DNA of 64,000 bases from G958295645 sp965242735 (GCA_965242735.1 OZ251497.1:1550001-1614000), one strand, 5' to 3'; shown: positions 8,815-18,378, counted from the stretch's first letter. Translations and numbers: made by a program. Notes: generated by a model from the sequence alone, not told the origin.

Positions 8815-9990
8815 CTACATCATTAAGAGGCGCACCTCGACAGCTATTGGGTTCGCATCGTCGGTCTTCAACATGACGACGTAATTGCGGTACAAGGTCA
8901 GCAGTCTGTGATCTTCAGGCAACACGACACGACTCGTCCGCTGGCCGCTCGCCACGTCCCAGACGGCCTGACGTCGACCGCTGGGAGTTCGACGGATCCA
9001 CACAGCATTACCGGAACCGGCCATCATTTCATAGAACAAAGGATGATCGTTGGGAAACTCTACTATGTCTCGTGCAACACGCCTTAGGGGCTCAAATACA
9101 CGTTGGCCCCGGAAGTCGCTTGGAATCCCTGTTGCAAACCAATGCTCTTGGTCTTGTGCAGTGACTTCGAAACGATCGTCGACGAAAAGCGTAATCGGAT
9201 CGCCTGCATTGCCGTCTAGATCGACAACCTGAATGTCTTGTCCATGTCCGGGCCAGTACAAGAGACGTCCGGAAGACGCGTCGGCCGTCCAATTGGGTCT
9301 AGCACCAAAAGGGCCCGGAAGCGTCAGACTCGGTGCGTTCGGAGCTTCAAGGCGCACGGAACCATTCGCCGTGCGGTCTTGATATTCAAGAACAGTTCTC
9401 GCCACGCCGTCGGCCGTCCAGGCTATCACCGCATAACCAGTGCCCATCGGTTCGAATGTACCGATCAGCACGGTGTCGCCGCTGGCGCGGTATAATTTGT
9501 CCGCAAAAGGGAAAGGATTGTCGTCAAGCAATATGGTCTCAATATGCATGCCCGTCTGTGCAAAGACAGCTAAGCGGCGCTGAGTTGTATCAAGTGCGTA
9601 AATCCGGTCTCCGACCAACGCGACGCCAGCAGACGATTGAAATTCTCCCGGGCCTTCTCCCGTCCGGCCCCAACTGGCCAAGTGCGCTCCGTCGGTGATT
9701 CCGAAGAGGTGCAATACCGGCTCTTCCTCGGTCATCAAGACCAACAAGGAGTCGGTGGCGTCGGTTGCCGCCACGCGAGACCACTCGAGGACTTCGCGAC
9801 TGATGGTCGCCACCGGCTGATCGGCGAGGCGGACTTGGCCGGACGCAACGGCGAGCGGAGAGAACAACGAGAGGCCGACGACGGCAAGATGGCAATGACC
9901 GACAGCGGTCACCCAAACGGCCGACATCGAATTCCGGAGCGTCTTCGACAGAAGGCGATGGCGAGGCAGTGGAGGTGGGATGTGCATCAT
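8815..9990 (-). CDS. Secreted six-bladed beta-propeller protein
   Basis: ATG 9990 (or the adjacent ATG 9987) gives 391 residues. A basic start and the hydrophobic stretch HLAVVGLSLFSPLAVASG look like a signal peptide. The body carries NHL/6-bladed propeller signatures: HLASWGRTGEGPGEFQ, followed by blade-like repeats such as DRIYALDTTQRRLAVF. GRxGEGPGEF is typical of the propeller family expanded in Gemmatimonadota-like genomes. Function is unknown; periplasmic binding or signalling is possible. The gene is less GC-rich than its neighbours and sits exactly between intact korB and the korB fragment, so it probably arrived during the rearrangement that made the duplication. Confidence 0.72.
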   Translation of the reverse strand: MMHIPPPLPRHRLLSKTLRNSMSAVWVTAVGHCHLAVVGLSLFSPLAVASGQVRLADQPVATISREVLEWSRVAATDATDSLLVLMTEEEPVLHLFGITDGAHLASWGRTGEGPGEFQSSAGVALVGDRIYALDTTQRRLAVFAQTGMHIETILLDDNPFPFADKLYRASGDTVLIGTFEPMGTGYAVIAWTADGVARTVLEYQDRTANGSVRLEAPNAPSLTLPGPFGARPNWTADASSGRLLYWPGHGQDIQVVDLDGNAGDPITLFVDDRFEVTAQDQEHWFATGIPSDFRGQRVFEPLRRVARDIVEFPNDHPLFYEMMAGSGNAVWIRRTPSGRRQAVWDVASGQRTSRVVLPEDHRLLTLYRNYVVMLKTDDANPIAVEVRLLMM

Positions 9991-10225
9991 TTTGGCTTCT
10001 TTCTCGCAGGGCTCTTCGCCTGCATGTGGTGGGAGACGCGCCGCTAGGCTAGTCGCCTGGCGGCAGGACGCGACGGAGTCGGTGCACGGTTCTCGCCCGT
10101 CGCGCCTGCCCGATCGTCGCCCGCTGCTTGCGCCAAGAGACACGGCCAACCGAACGTAACGAAGGGGGGGGGCTTGGTCAACGTGGGCCGCTGATGCGGC
10201 CCGTCGCCAGGCCGCCGAGGTCGTC

Positions 10226-11296
10226 CTACCGAAATGCCGCCTGAATCTTCTCCAGCGCCGCCGCGCCCGGACACAGTTCCTCGAACGCGCAGTGCGCCAG
10301 CGGTTCGTCCACAGTGCCCTGGACATGGTGGAAATCGGTCGCGTCTCCGCGGTCGTCCGGCGGCTCGACATGCAGGAGTCCCGTCGCGACTTCGCCGGCG
10401 CGCTGGCGTTCCCGGACGTAGGCGTAGACGCGGTCCCGGTCGCGGGGGTCGTAGTCGGGGGGCACCTTGCGGAACTGGATGCGGCTGCCGTCGTGCATGA
10501 CGACGGTGCACGCGTCGCCGGCCTCGTAGCTGGTCCGGATTTCGTCGGCCGGGGGCACGAAGTCGGCGTGCACGGCGGCGTTCACGTGGTCTCGCGTGTA
10601 CTGGTAGCTCTTGGTGGAGCCGTGGTGGTCGTTGAAGGTGACGCAGGGCGAGATGACGTCGACCAGGGCGAATCCCCGGTGGCGCAGGCCGGCCTTGAGA
10701 ATGGGGACGAGCTGCTCCTTGTCGCCCGAGAAGCTACGGGCCACGAAGCCCGCGCCCAAGCTGAGGGCGAGCAGCACGGGATCGATGGGATGCTCGCGGC
10801 TGACTTGCCCGCGCTTGGCCTTCGAGCCTCGGTCGGCCGACGCCGAGAACTGGCCCTTGGTCAGGCCGTAGACGCCGTTGTTCTCCAGCACGTACAGCAT
10901 GTTCACGTTGCGGCGGACGACGTGGGCGAACTGGCCCATGCCGATCGACAGGCTGTCGCCGTCGCCCGACACGCCGATGCACATCAGCTCCCGGTTGGCC
11001 GCGTGCGCGCCCGTGGTGATGGAGGGCATCCGGCCGTGGACGGCGTTGAAGCCGTGCGCCTCCTTGAGGAAGTAGGCGGGCGTCTTGCCGCTGCAGCCGA
11101 TGCCCGAGGTCTTGGCGACCTTGTGGGGCTCGACGTCCATCTCCCAGAAGGCTTGGACGATTGCTGCGGTGATGGAGTCGTGGCCGCATCCGGCGCACAG
11201 CGTGGACATGCCGCCTTCGTAGTCGCGGCGGGTCAGGCCCAGGCGGTTCTTGGCGAGTCCGGGGTGCGCGACGCGGGGCTTGGCGATGTGGGTCAC
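10226..11296 (-). CDS. korB: 2-oxoacid:ferredoxin oxidoreductase, beta subunit
   Basis: GTG 11296 overlaps the korA stop as GTGA and yields 356 residues. The N-terminal CAGCGHDSI motif and the TPP/Mg site GDGDSLSIGMGQ ... LENNGVYGLTKGQ identify the thiamine diphosphate beta subunit of the Kor/Por family. With KorA it would oxidise 2-oxoglutarate (or another 2-oxoacid) to the acyl-CoA with reduced ferredoxin as electron carrier; exact substrate cannot be read from sequence. Cys residues near the N-terminus (CAGC, then GCSGK) would bind the 4Fe-4S cluster. A truncated duplicate of its 3' part lies at 8026-8796. Confidence 0.88.
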   Translation of the reverse strand: MTHIAKPRVAHPGLAKNRLGLTRRDYEGGMSTLCAGCGHDSITAAIVQAFWEMDVEPHKVAKTSGIGCSGKTPAYFLKEAHGFNAVHGRMPSITTGAHAANRELMCIGVSGDGDSLSIGMGQFAHVVRRNVNMLYVLENNGVYGLTKGQFSASADRGSKAKRGQVSREHPIDPVLLALSLGAGFVARSFSGDKEQLVPILKAGLRHRGFALVDVISPCVTFNDHHGSTKSYQYTRDHVNAAVHADFVPPADEIRTSYEAGDACTVVMHDGSRIQFRKVPPDYDPRDRDRVYAYVRERQRAGEVATGLLHVEPPDDRGDATDFHHVQGTVDEPLAHCAFEELCPGAAALEKIQAAFR

Positions 11297-13140
11297 GGCG
11301 CCCCCTCCAGGTAGGGCTCGATGGCGTCCATCACGTGATGGCAACTCAAGGGCAATCCTCCGTAGTAGAGCACCGGAACCAACTGGTCCTTGGATGCCCC
11401 GGTCTCGGCGGCGAGCAATTTGCGGAGCTGCCCGTCGCGGTTCTGCTCGACGACGAAGTTGATCTCGTGGCGCGCCAGGAAGGACTCCACTTCCGGATGG
11501 AAGGGGAAGGCGCGCACGCGCAGGAAGTCCGCAGCGATTCCGCGCTCGGCCAGCTCGTCCAGCGCCTCGAGCACCGCGCCGCGGCAGCCGCCGATCGTCA
11601 CGAACCCGATCCGCGCCCCGGATGCCCACGCGATCTCCGGCGCCGGCAGGCGCGAGACCGATCCCTCGATCTTTCGGGCCAGCCGGTCCAGCACGTCCGA
11701 GTAGGGCTCCGAGTCCTCCGTGTAGGCCCCGTAGCGGTCGTGCCCCGACCCGCGCGTCACGAAGGCGCCGGCGGGATGCACGCCGGGCAGCGTGCGGGCG
11801 GGGATGCCGTCGCCGTCCTTGTCCAAGTAGCGGTGGAACGTCCCGGCCTCCTCCAGCTCGGCCGCGGACAGCACCTTTCCCCGGTCGGGCCGGTAGGCGT
11901 CGTCCCACTTCAGCTTCGGCACGACCCAGTCGTTCATGCCGATGTCCAGGTCGGTCAGGACGAACACCGGCGTTTGCAGGCGCTCGGCCAAGTCGAACGC
12001 CTCGACGGCGAAGTCGAAGCACTCGCGGGGGTCGGCCGGGAAGAGGACCACGTGCTTGGTGTCGCCGTGCGAGGCGTAGGCGGCGAACTGAAGGTCGCCC
12101 TGCTGGGTGCGCGTGGGCATCCCCGTGGACGGCCCCACGCGCTGCACGTCGAAGAACACGGACGGCACCTCGGCGTAGTAGGCCAGGCCGATGAACTCGC
12201 TCATCAGCGACAGCCCGGCGCCGCTCGTGGACGTGAAGGCGCGCGCTCCGGCCCAGGCGGCCCCGACGACCATGCCCGCGGCGGCCAGCTCGTCTTCGGC
12301 CTGCACGATGGCGAAGCGGTTCTTGCCCGTGCCGGGTTCCTTGCGGTGCTTGTCGCAGAAGGCGGAGAAGGCGTCCACCAGCGACGTGGACGGCGTGATC
12401 GGGTACCAAGCGGCCACCGTCGCGCCCGCGTACACGCAGCCCAGCGCGGCCGCGGTGTTGCCGTCGACGAGGATCGCGTCCTCGTTGCCCGCCATGGGCT
12501 CCAGGCGCACGGGCAGGGGGCAGTCGAAATGCTCGCGGGCGTAGTCGTGTCCCAGCGCGATCGCGCGGAAGTTGGCGTCCAGCAGCTTGGGCTTGGCGGA
12601 GAACGTCTCGCGAAGGAGTTCCTTGACGACGTCCAGGTCGATGTCCAGAAGAGCCGCCAGCGCGCCGACGTAGCAGATGTTCTTCATGAGGATGCGCGTG
12701 CGCGATCCCTCGAAGTTCTCCACGGTCATGCGGGCCAGGGGAACGCCCAGGAAGGTGACGTCGTCCCTGTCCAGTCCGCGCGGCAGGGGCCAGCTCGAAT
12801 CGTGGAGGACCCAGCCGCCCGCAGCCGTCTCGGCGACGTCGCGGGCGTAGCTCTCCGGGTTCATGGCCACGACGACGTCGAAGCGCGCCGTGCGGGCGGT
12901 GTGGCCGCGCGCGTTGGCGCGGATCTCGTACCAGGTCGGCAGGCCTTGGATGTTGGACGGGAACAGGTTCTTCCCGGACACCGGGACGCCCATGCGGAAG
13001 ATCGCCCGGCGAAGCAGGCCGTTCGCGCTCGCCGAGCCCGTGCCGTTGACGGTGCCGATCTTGAAGGCGAGGTCGTTGACGCGCGGCTGGGGCGGCATCA
13101 GAGCGGTGGTGGCGGGAACCGTGTCCGGCGAAGGGCTCAC
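11293..13140 (-). CDS. korA: 2-oxoacid:acceptor oxidoreductase, fused gamma-alpha subunit
   Basis: About 615 residues from GTG 13140, which overlaps the upstream stop as GTGA; an ATG at 13098 is an alternative. The N-terminal 190 residues are the gamma-type domain (FKIGTVNGTGSASANGLL, FPSNIQGLPTWYEIRAN). The alpha domain follows, with GNTAAALGCVYAGA and the YPITPSTSLVDAF pyrimidine-binding motif. Such gamma-alpha fusions are usual in the two-subunit KorAB type. The gene is coupled on both sides to the FAD/Fe-S protein and korB, so the three products probably form one electron-transfer system at the TCA-cycle oxoacid step. Confidence 0.88.
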   Translation of the reverse strand: MSPSPDTVPATTALMPPQPRVNDLAFKIGTVNGTGSASANGLLRRAIFRMGVPVSGKNLFPSNIQGLPTWYEIRANARGHTARTARFDVVVAMNPESYARDVAETAAGGWVLHDSSWPLPRGLDRDDVTFLGVPLARMTVENFEGSRTRILMKNICYVGALAALLDIDLDVVKELLRETFSAKPKLLDANFRAIALGHDYAREHFDCPLPVRLEPMAGNEDAILVDGNTAAALGCVYAGATVAAWYPITPSTSLVDAFSAFCDKHRKEPGTGKNRFAIVQAEDELAAAGMVVGAAWAGARAFTSTSGAGLSLMSEFIGLAYYAEVPSVFFDVQRVGPSTGMPTRTQQGDLQFAAYASHGDTKHVVLFPADPRECFDFAVEAFDLAERLQTPVFVLTDLDIGMNDWVVPKLKWDDAYRPDRGKVLSAAELEEAGTFHRYLDKDGDGIPARTLPGVHPAGAFVTRGSGHDRYGAYTEDSEPYSDVLDRLARKIEGSVSRLPAPEIAWASGARIGFVTIGGCRGAVLEALDELAERGIAADFLRVRAFPFHPEVESFLARHEINFVVEQNRDGQLRKLLAAETGASKDQLVPVLYYGGLPLSCHHVMDAIEPYLEGAP

Positions 13141-14978
13141 GCAGATGCCGCGGCCGCGGCGGGCTGCGCTTCCGGGCGCAGGACCTGGCCGGCGTGCAGT
13201 CCGCCCGCTTCGAGTCCGGCGTAGGGGATCAGCAGGTCGGACTTGCGCATGTCCCAGGCGGCGGTCGGGCACCGCTCGGCGCACAGGCCGCAGTGGATGC
13301 ACAGGTCCTCGTCCTTGGCCATGATCCTGCCCGTCTGCGGCAAGTCCTCCGACACGAACAGCGGCTGCTCCGGGTGAAGCCGGGGCGCGGTGAGCCGTTG
13401 CGCCAGCTCGTCCTCCGGCCCGTTGGGCGCGATGGTCAGGCAGTCCAAGGGGCAGATGTCGATGCAGGCGTCGCATTCGATGCACAGCGGGGCCTCGAAG
13501 TGCGTCTGCGCGTCGCAGTTGAGGCAGCGCTCCACTTCGCTCAGGGACTGCTCCAAGTCGAACCCTTCCTCCACTTCGATGTCCAACCGGGCGAACCGCT
13601 CCTGCAAGTCCACGTGGCGCATCTTCGCGCGCGCGGCCTCGTCGTAGTCGTTGGAGTAGGTCCACTCGTGCAGTCCCATCTTCTGGCTGACCAAGTTCAT
13701 TCCGTAGGCGGGACGAGCGTCCAGCGCTTCGCCCCGGCAGTACGCGTGAATCGAGATGGCCGCTTGGTGGCCGTGCTCGACGGCCCAGATGATGTTCTCC
13801 GGGCCCCAGGCGGCGTCTCCGCCCGCGAACACGCCGGGGCGCGTGGTCATGAAGGTGGTCTTGTCCACGACCGGCATGTCCCACTCGTTGAACTCGATTC
13901 CGACGTCGCGCTCGATCCACGGAAACGCCGTGTCCTGTCCGATCGCCAGGACCACGTCGTCGCAGGGGATCGTCACGCGGCCCACCGTCTCGCTCTTGAG
14001 CCTCCCGCCGTCGCCCTCGTGCCAGCGCACCCGCTCGAATTCCATCCCCACCAGCCTGCCGTCCTCCACGACGAACCGCGCCGGCGAGTGGTTCTCCAGA
14101 ATCTCCACGCGCTCCTCGACGGCGTCGTCCAGCTCCCACGGCGACGCCTTGAAGTAGGGCTTGGTCTTGCGCGCCATGACCTTGACGTCCTTGGCGCCCA
14201 GCCGCTGCGCCGTCCGGCAGCAGTCCATGGCCGTGTTGCCCACGCCGATCACAAGCACGCGCTCGCCGCACTGCTCGACGTGCCCGAAGCGCACCGACTC
14301 CAGCCATTCGATGCCGATGTGGACCTGCGAGGGGGCGTCCCAGCGGCCTTCGATGTCCAGTTCCTTCCCCTTCGGCGCCCCCGATCCGACGAACACGGCG
14401 TCGAAGCCGAGGCCCAGCATGTCCGCCATGCTGTCCACGGGAGCGTTCAGCCGCAGGTCCACGCCCATGTCGGTGATGTAGGCGATCTCTTCCCACAGGA
14501 CCTTGGCCGGCAGACGAAACTCGGGAATGTTCGTCCACATCAGCCCGCCCGGCTTGGCCAGCTTCTCGAAGATCGCGACCTCGTAGCCCAGCGGCATGAG
14601 ATCGTTGGCCACGGTCAGCGAGGCCGGCCCCGCGCCGATGCAGGCGATCCGCTTGCCGTTCTTCTCGGCGGGGACGGGGGGGAGGAAGGGCCGCACGTCG
14701 TCGCGCAAGTCGGCGGCCACGCGCTTGAGCCTGCAGATCGCGACCGGCTCCCCGTCCAGGCGCACGCGGCGGCAGACCGGCTCGCAGGGGCGGTCGCAGG
14801 TGCGTCCCAGGATGCCGGGGAAGACGTTGGACTTGCGGTTGAGCAGGTACGATTCGGTGTACTGCCCGTTGGCGACGAGCCGGATGTACTCGGGCACGTC
14901 GGTGCCGGCGGGGCAGCCCCACTGGCAGTCCACCACGCGATGGTAGTGGCGCGGGTCCCGCGTGTCCGTGGGCTTCAT
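13137..14978 (-). CDS. FAD-dependent NAD(P)H oxidoreductase with 4Fe-4S domains (GltD-like)
   Basis: 613 residues. The N-terminus has the Cys-rich Fer4_20 domain found in GltD and dihydropyrimidine dehydrogenase (CQWGCPAGTDVPEYI, then GRTCDRPCEPVCRR). Next come an FAD Rossmann motif (GAGPASLTVANDL) and a pyridine nucleotide site (GVGNTAMDCC). The C-terminus carries two 4Fe-4S motifs, CIECDACIDICPLDC and CIHCGLCAERCP. The gene is immediately upstream of korA with a GTGA overlap, so it likely passes electrons between ferredoxin or KorAB and NAD(P). This partnership is inferred from gene order. ATG 14978 is the only good start before the Cys motifs. Confidence 0.85.
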   Translation of the reverse strand: MKPTDTRDPRHYHRVVDCQWGCPAGTDVPEYIRLVANGQYTESYLLNRKSNVFPGILGRTCDRPCEPVCRRVRLDGEPVAICRLKRVAADLRDDVRPFLPPVPAEKNGKRIACIGAGPASLTVANDLMPLGYEVAIFEKLAKPGGLMWTNIPEFRLPAKVLWEEIAYITDMGVDLRLNAPVDSMADMLGLGFDAVFVGSGAPKGKELDIEGRWDAPSQVHIGIEWLESVRFGHVEQCGERVLVIGVGNTAMDCCRTAQRLGAKDVKVMARKTKPYFKASPWELDDAVEERVEILENHSPARFVVEDGRLVGMEFERVRWHEGDGGRLKSETVGRVTIPCDDVVLAIGQDTAFPWIERDVGIEFNEWDMPVVDKTTFMTTRPGVFAGGDAAWGPENIIWAVEHGHQAAISIHAYCRGEALDARPAYGMNLVSQKMGLHEWTYSNDYDEAARAKMRHVDLQERFARLDIEVEEGFDLEQSLSEVERCLNCDAQTHFEAPLCIECDACIDICPLDCLTIAPNGPEDELAQRLTAPRLHPEQPLFVSEDLPQTGRIMAKDEDLCIHCGLCAERCPTAAWDMRKSDLLIPYAGLEAGGLHAGQVLRPEAQPAAAAASA

Positions 14979-15093
14979 GGGAATGAAATCTAGCGCGGCG
15001 GCGACGGCGGCGAGACGGGGATCGCGGCGTCGGGCCTGCTGCTGGCCTCGGCCCCGGCCTGCTCGAGCATCCAGACCAGCACGCGAGAGGAGC

Positions 15094-16764
15094 TCACGGC
15101 GTCGGGCCTGCTGCCGGACAACCCGGTGGGCGTGCAGATGCAGGCGAATCTTCGGTTTGTTGCTGTGGCCGGGCGTCGGCTTGCAGCAGTTCGGCCACGC
15201 GATGGCGGTCCGGCTTGCCCGCGCCGGTCAGGGGCACGGCGTCCACCAGCACCACGCGACGCGGGTGGGCGTAGGCGGGCCCGTGCTCCAGAGCGTGGCG
15301 CTTGAGGGCGTCCGGCGTTGCGCCGGATTCGGGCGCCGCCACGACGACGGCGCCGGGCACGTGGCCCTTCACCGCGTGGGGCACCGGAACCACGACGGCG
15401 TCCAGCACGGCGGGATGCGACAGCAGCAGGTCCTCCACTTCCTTGGGGTAGACGTTCTCGCCGCCGGAGTTGAACATGTCGTCGTCGCGGCCCCGAAAGA
15501 AGAAGAAGCCGTCCGGGTCGCGGTGGAAGAGGTCGCCCGTGGCCAGCCAGCCGTCCTTGATGCGCGCCGCCGTCAGGCCGGGCAGGTTGCGGTACTCGGC
15601 GGCGACGCCCGGGTTGCGCACCCAGAGTTCGCCGTCGCTGGGGTGCTCCGCCCCGTCCTGAACCAGCTTGACTTCTCCTTCGGGCCACGCGGCGCCGCAG
15701 CTGCCCACCGGCGCCTGCGTCCCGTCCACGGGCGGGCCCAGCATGACGGGGCCTCCTTCCGTGAGGCCGTAGCTCTCGCCCACGTCCACGCCGAAGGCGC
15801 GCGAAACCGCGTGCAGCAGCTCGGGCTGGACCGGGGCCGACCCAAGGGTCACGGTGCGGAGCGTCGAGAAGTCGAGACGCGCGATCAAGTCCTTGCAGCG
15901 CAGCGCCATGGCGAAGACGGCCGGGACCGCGCTCACTCTCGTGCACCGGTGCTCGCTCAGGGCGCGCAGGAACGGCTCCGGGACGAAGCCGGGCTGGATG
16001 ACCACCGAACCGCCCGCCTGGAGCAGCGGCTTGACGGCGCCCGCCATGGCGTTCTTGTGGTAGAGGGGGACGGCGACCAGCGCGCGTTCCGACGGGTCCG
16101 CCGGCCAGTACTTCTCCAGGCAGCGCACCCACCAGACCTGTCCTTCGTGCGGCAGGACGACGCCCTTGGGCTTGCCGGTGGAGCCGGACGTGTAGGGAAG
16201 GAAGGCGACGGCTCGGCGAGGCAGGGCAGGGGGATCGAAGCGGGCCGGCACCGTCGAGAGCGCGGCCTCGTAGTCCTGCCAGCCGGGGCGTGGGGGGGCG
16301 CCGGCGTCGGCCCGTGCGGGGGCGCCGACGTGCCAGCGCGTCGCGATTCCGGCGTCCTCCACCGCTAGCGCGGCTCTCGGGGCGGCATCGATGTCCACGA
16401 ACGCGGCCCGGCACGCGGAGTCGGTGACGACGTGGCCGAGCGCCTCGGCGCCCAGCTTGTAGTTCAACGGCACGGGCACCGCGCCCCGCCGCATGATCCC
16501 GAACATGAGCTCGACGAACTCGAAGCGGTTGCCCACGCCCAGCGCCACCGGCTCTCCTGGGCGCGCGCCCGCCGACTCCAGGAGCGAAGCCACGCGGTCC
16601 ATGCGCTCGTCCATCTCGCGGTAGGAGACGCGGCGCGGCGGCGTCCGCGAGAGGTCGATCATGGCCGTCCGGTCCGGGAAGCGCTCGCATGCGCGCCGGC
16701 ACCAGTAGCCCAGGTTGCCGTCCCTGCGCGGGTCGGGCCGGCCGGACGCCGCGCCCGGCGTCAA
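15094..16764 (-). CDS. AMP-forming acyl-CoA synthetase
   Basis: TTG 16764 overlaps the preceding stop as TTGA and gives 556 residues; sequence upstream in frame is antisense to the neighbouring gene. Hallmarks of the ANL superfamily are present: the P-loop-like LPYTSGSTGKPKGV, VGESYGLTEGG, the GDLFHRDPDGF hinge region and GGENVYPKEVE, and the catalytic Lys in LTGAGKPDRHRV. It would activate a carboxylic acid, probably a fatty or aromatic acid, as acyl-AMP then acyl-CoA. It lies in a run with thioesterase, MDR and Kor genes; the substrate is unknown. The Pro/Gln-rich last 25 residues are probably dispensable. Confidence 0.85.
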   Translation of the reverse strand: MTPGAASGRPDPRRDGNLGYWCRRACERFPDRTAMIDLSRTPPRRVSYREMDERMDRVASLLESAGARPGEPVALGVGNRFEFVELMFGIMRRGAVPVPLNYKLGAEALGHVVTDSACRAAFVDIDAAPRAALAVEDAGIATRWHVGAPARADAGAPPRPGWQDYEAALSTVPARFDPPALPRRAVAFLPYTSGSTGKPKGVVLPHEGQVWWVRCLEKYWPADPSERALVAVPLYHKNAMAGAVKPLLQAGGSVVIQPGFVPEPFLRALSEHRCTRVSAVPAVFAMALRCKDLIARLDFSTLRTVTLGSAPVQPELLHAVSRAFGVDVGESYGLTEGGPVMLGPPVDGTQAPVGSCGAAWPEGEVKLVQDGAEHPSDGELWVRNPGVAAEYRNLPGLTAARIKDGWLATGDLFHRDPDGFFFFRGRDDDMFNSGGENVYPKEVEDLLLSHPAVLDAVVVPVPHAVKGHVPGAVVVAAPESGATPDALKRHALEHGPAYAHPRRVVLVDAVPLTGAGKPDRHRVAELLQADARPQQQTEDSPASARPPGCPAAGPTP

Positions 16765-16994
16765 TCCTCGTCCTCGTCCTCGGGCCCCCGCTTGTCGGGA
16801 ATCGCCAGCGCCAGCACGCACGCGAGCGTGACCGCGCCGCCGCCCAGCGCCCAGGCCCATCCGCTGCCCGTGCGGACGACCGACGAGATGCCCCAAAGCG
16901 TCGCCAAGTTGGCCAGCAGGTTCACGGCGAGTCCCCAGACGCGCCACTTCACGGCCCGGTCCTCGTCGAAGTCGCGCACGATCTCCTCGACCAC
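16761..16994 (-). CDS. Small two-helix membrane protein
   Basis: 77 residues from GTG 16994. An acidic N-terminus (VEEIVRDFDED) precedes two hydrophobic helices (about 20-40 and 46-66), and the tail is very acidic (DKRGPEDEDED). It sits between the Nramp-like transporter and the acyl-CoA ligase, 46 nt after the former and overlapping the latter by 4 nt, which supports it as a translated operon member. It may be an accessory subunit of the transporter; no family is recognised. Confidence 0.6.
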   Translation of the reverse strand: MVEEIVRDFDEDRAVKWRVWGLAVNLLANLATLWGISSVVRTGSGWAWALGGGAVTLACVLALAIPDKRGPEDEDED

Positions 16995-17040
16995 GGCCGC
17001 GTCCGCGTAGACCGTCCGGCGCGTTCTTGGCCCGGCGGGG

Positions 17041-18378
17041 TCACGACCACCACCCCAGCCGGTTGAAGACCCAGGTGATGGCCACCGCGTTCAGCAGCGT
17101 GACCTGCAGCAGAATGCCCAGGTTCCACAGGTAGGAGCCGGTGCGGTCGCGGCCCAGGACCTTGCGGTCGTTGAGCAGCAGGTACATGGACCAGCCCACG
17201 ACCGTGTTGGCCATGGACATGCCCGCCGCCACCGCCACGACGAACCACACCGGGTCCACGTTGAAGGCGCCCACGAGCGCCAGCTGCGGCAGCAGGATGC
17301 AGGCGCGCCATCGCCACGACGACGTGTCCGGCTCCCATCCGAACGCTTCGTGCACCGCCATGGCGCCCGCGACGCTCATGACGACCGTCGACGTGACGGG
17401 GACGGCCAGGAACCCCACGTAGAACAGGATCTCGGACCACGTCGGACCGAGCAGGGGCACGAGCGCCGCTGCGAGCTCCGGTGCCGTCCCGGGCACGTCG
17501 CCGCCGAAGTCCGTGGCGGCGAACACCGAGACGACCAGGAAGTTCACCACGACGAAGGGCACGAACAGGCCGGCCACCAAGTCGAAGCGCGCCAGCGACT
17601 CGTGCTTTCGGCCCCAGCCCCGGACGAGTCCGGCGTAGTTGAACAACACCCAGTCCATGACGACCACGGCCGCCGCCGTCGTGGCGATGAACAAGTCCAG
17701 CCCTTCGCCGCCGCCGGGCAGCCAGGGCACGAAGAACCCTCGCGCCGCCGCGCCCCAGTCCACGCCCACGAGCAGGAGCACGGCGCCGAAGGCGAGCACC
17801 ATGATGCCGACGGCCGCCTTCATGGCGCCTTCGACGAGACGCGTGCCGCGGCCTCCCTTGCGGCCGTAGCTCAGCGCCAGCCAGCTCGTGGCCAGCCCGT
17901 AGACGATCCAGTTCCACTTGGCCGGAAACGACACGCCCGCGAACGGCGCCAGGGATTCGATCAGGTGGGTGCCCAGGGCGACTTGGCCCAGGTTGAAGAC
18001 GACCGCGACGGCCACGGTGCCCACGAGTCCCGTGGCCAGCGACCCCACGAGCCAGCCGTGCCGGCGGTTCTGGACTTGGATGAGGCGGAAGCCGCCCCTG
18101 CACGTGAAGCGCGCGCTGGCGGCCATCAGGAACAGCCCCAGGCCGGCCGACAGCCAGACCAGCCACAGGGTGCGGTAGCCGTAGGACGCGCCCGCGATCA
18201 TGGCGGTCGTCATGGTGCCGGCGCCCAGGGTCAGGGCGGCCGTCATGACGCCGGGGCCGGCCAGCCGGGCGTATCCGCCCATCCGCTTGTGGACGGGCGC
18301 GGACGCCAGCGAGTCCAGGCGGGCGGCTTCGGCGTCCAGGTCCCGGCGCGGAATGCGGCGGGCGATGGGATAGCTCAA
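17041..18378 (-). CDS. Nramp-superfamily transporter lacking canonical metal motifs
   Basis: 445 residues from TTG 18378 (TTGA overlap with the upstream gene). About eleven hydrophobic helices follow a short cytosolic N-terminus. LAGPGVMTAALTLGAGT corresponds to TM1 of Nramp proteins, but the metal-binding DPGN is replaced by GAGT. In TM6 the usual MPHN region reads VVVMDWVLFN. The fold is therefore Nramp/APC-like while Mn2+/Fe2+ coordination as in MntH looks lost; substrate may be Mg2+, another ion or an organic solute. It is followed by the 77-residue membrane protein and the acyl-CoA ligase. Confidence 0.72.
   Translation of the reverse strand: MSYPIARRIPRRDLDAEAARLDSLASAPVHKRMGGYARLAGPGVMTAALTLGAGTMTTAMIAGASYGYRTLWLVWLSAGLGLFLMAASARFTCRGGFRLIQVQNRRHGWLVGSLATGLVGTVAVAVVFNLGQVALGTHLIESLAPFAGVSFPAKWNWIVYGLATSWLALSYGRKGGRGTRLVEGAMKAAVGIMVLAFGAVLLLVGVDWGAAARGFFVPWLPGGGEGLDLFIATTAAAVVVMDWVLFNYAGLVRGWGRKHESLARFDLVAGLFVPFVVVNFLVVSVFAATDFGGDVPGTAPELAAALVPLLGPTWSEILFYVGFLAVPVTSTVVMSVAGAMAVHEAFGWEPDTSSWRWRACILLPQLALVGAFNVDPVWFVVAVAAGMSMANTVVGWSMYLLLNDRKVLGRDRTGSYLWNLGILLQVTLLNAVAITWVFNRLGWWS

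Noticed and set aside
10160..10185. Run of G near 10166-10175 as a second phase-variable tract
   Set aside because: It is only about ten bases long and lies in the non-coding gap before korB's 3' end, with no start or promoter affected.
11335..16368. Long plus-strand open frames opposite the Kor, FAD and acyl-CoA ligase genes
   Set aside because: They are His/Arg/Val-rich antisense shadows with no domain; the minus-strand frames have full enzyme motifs and coupled starts.
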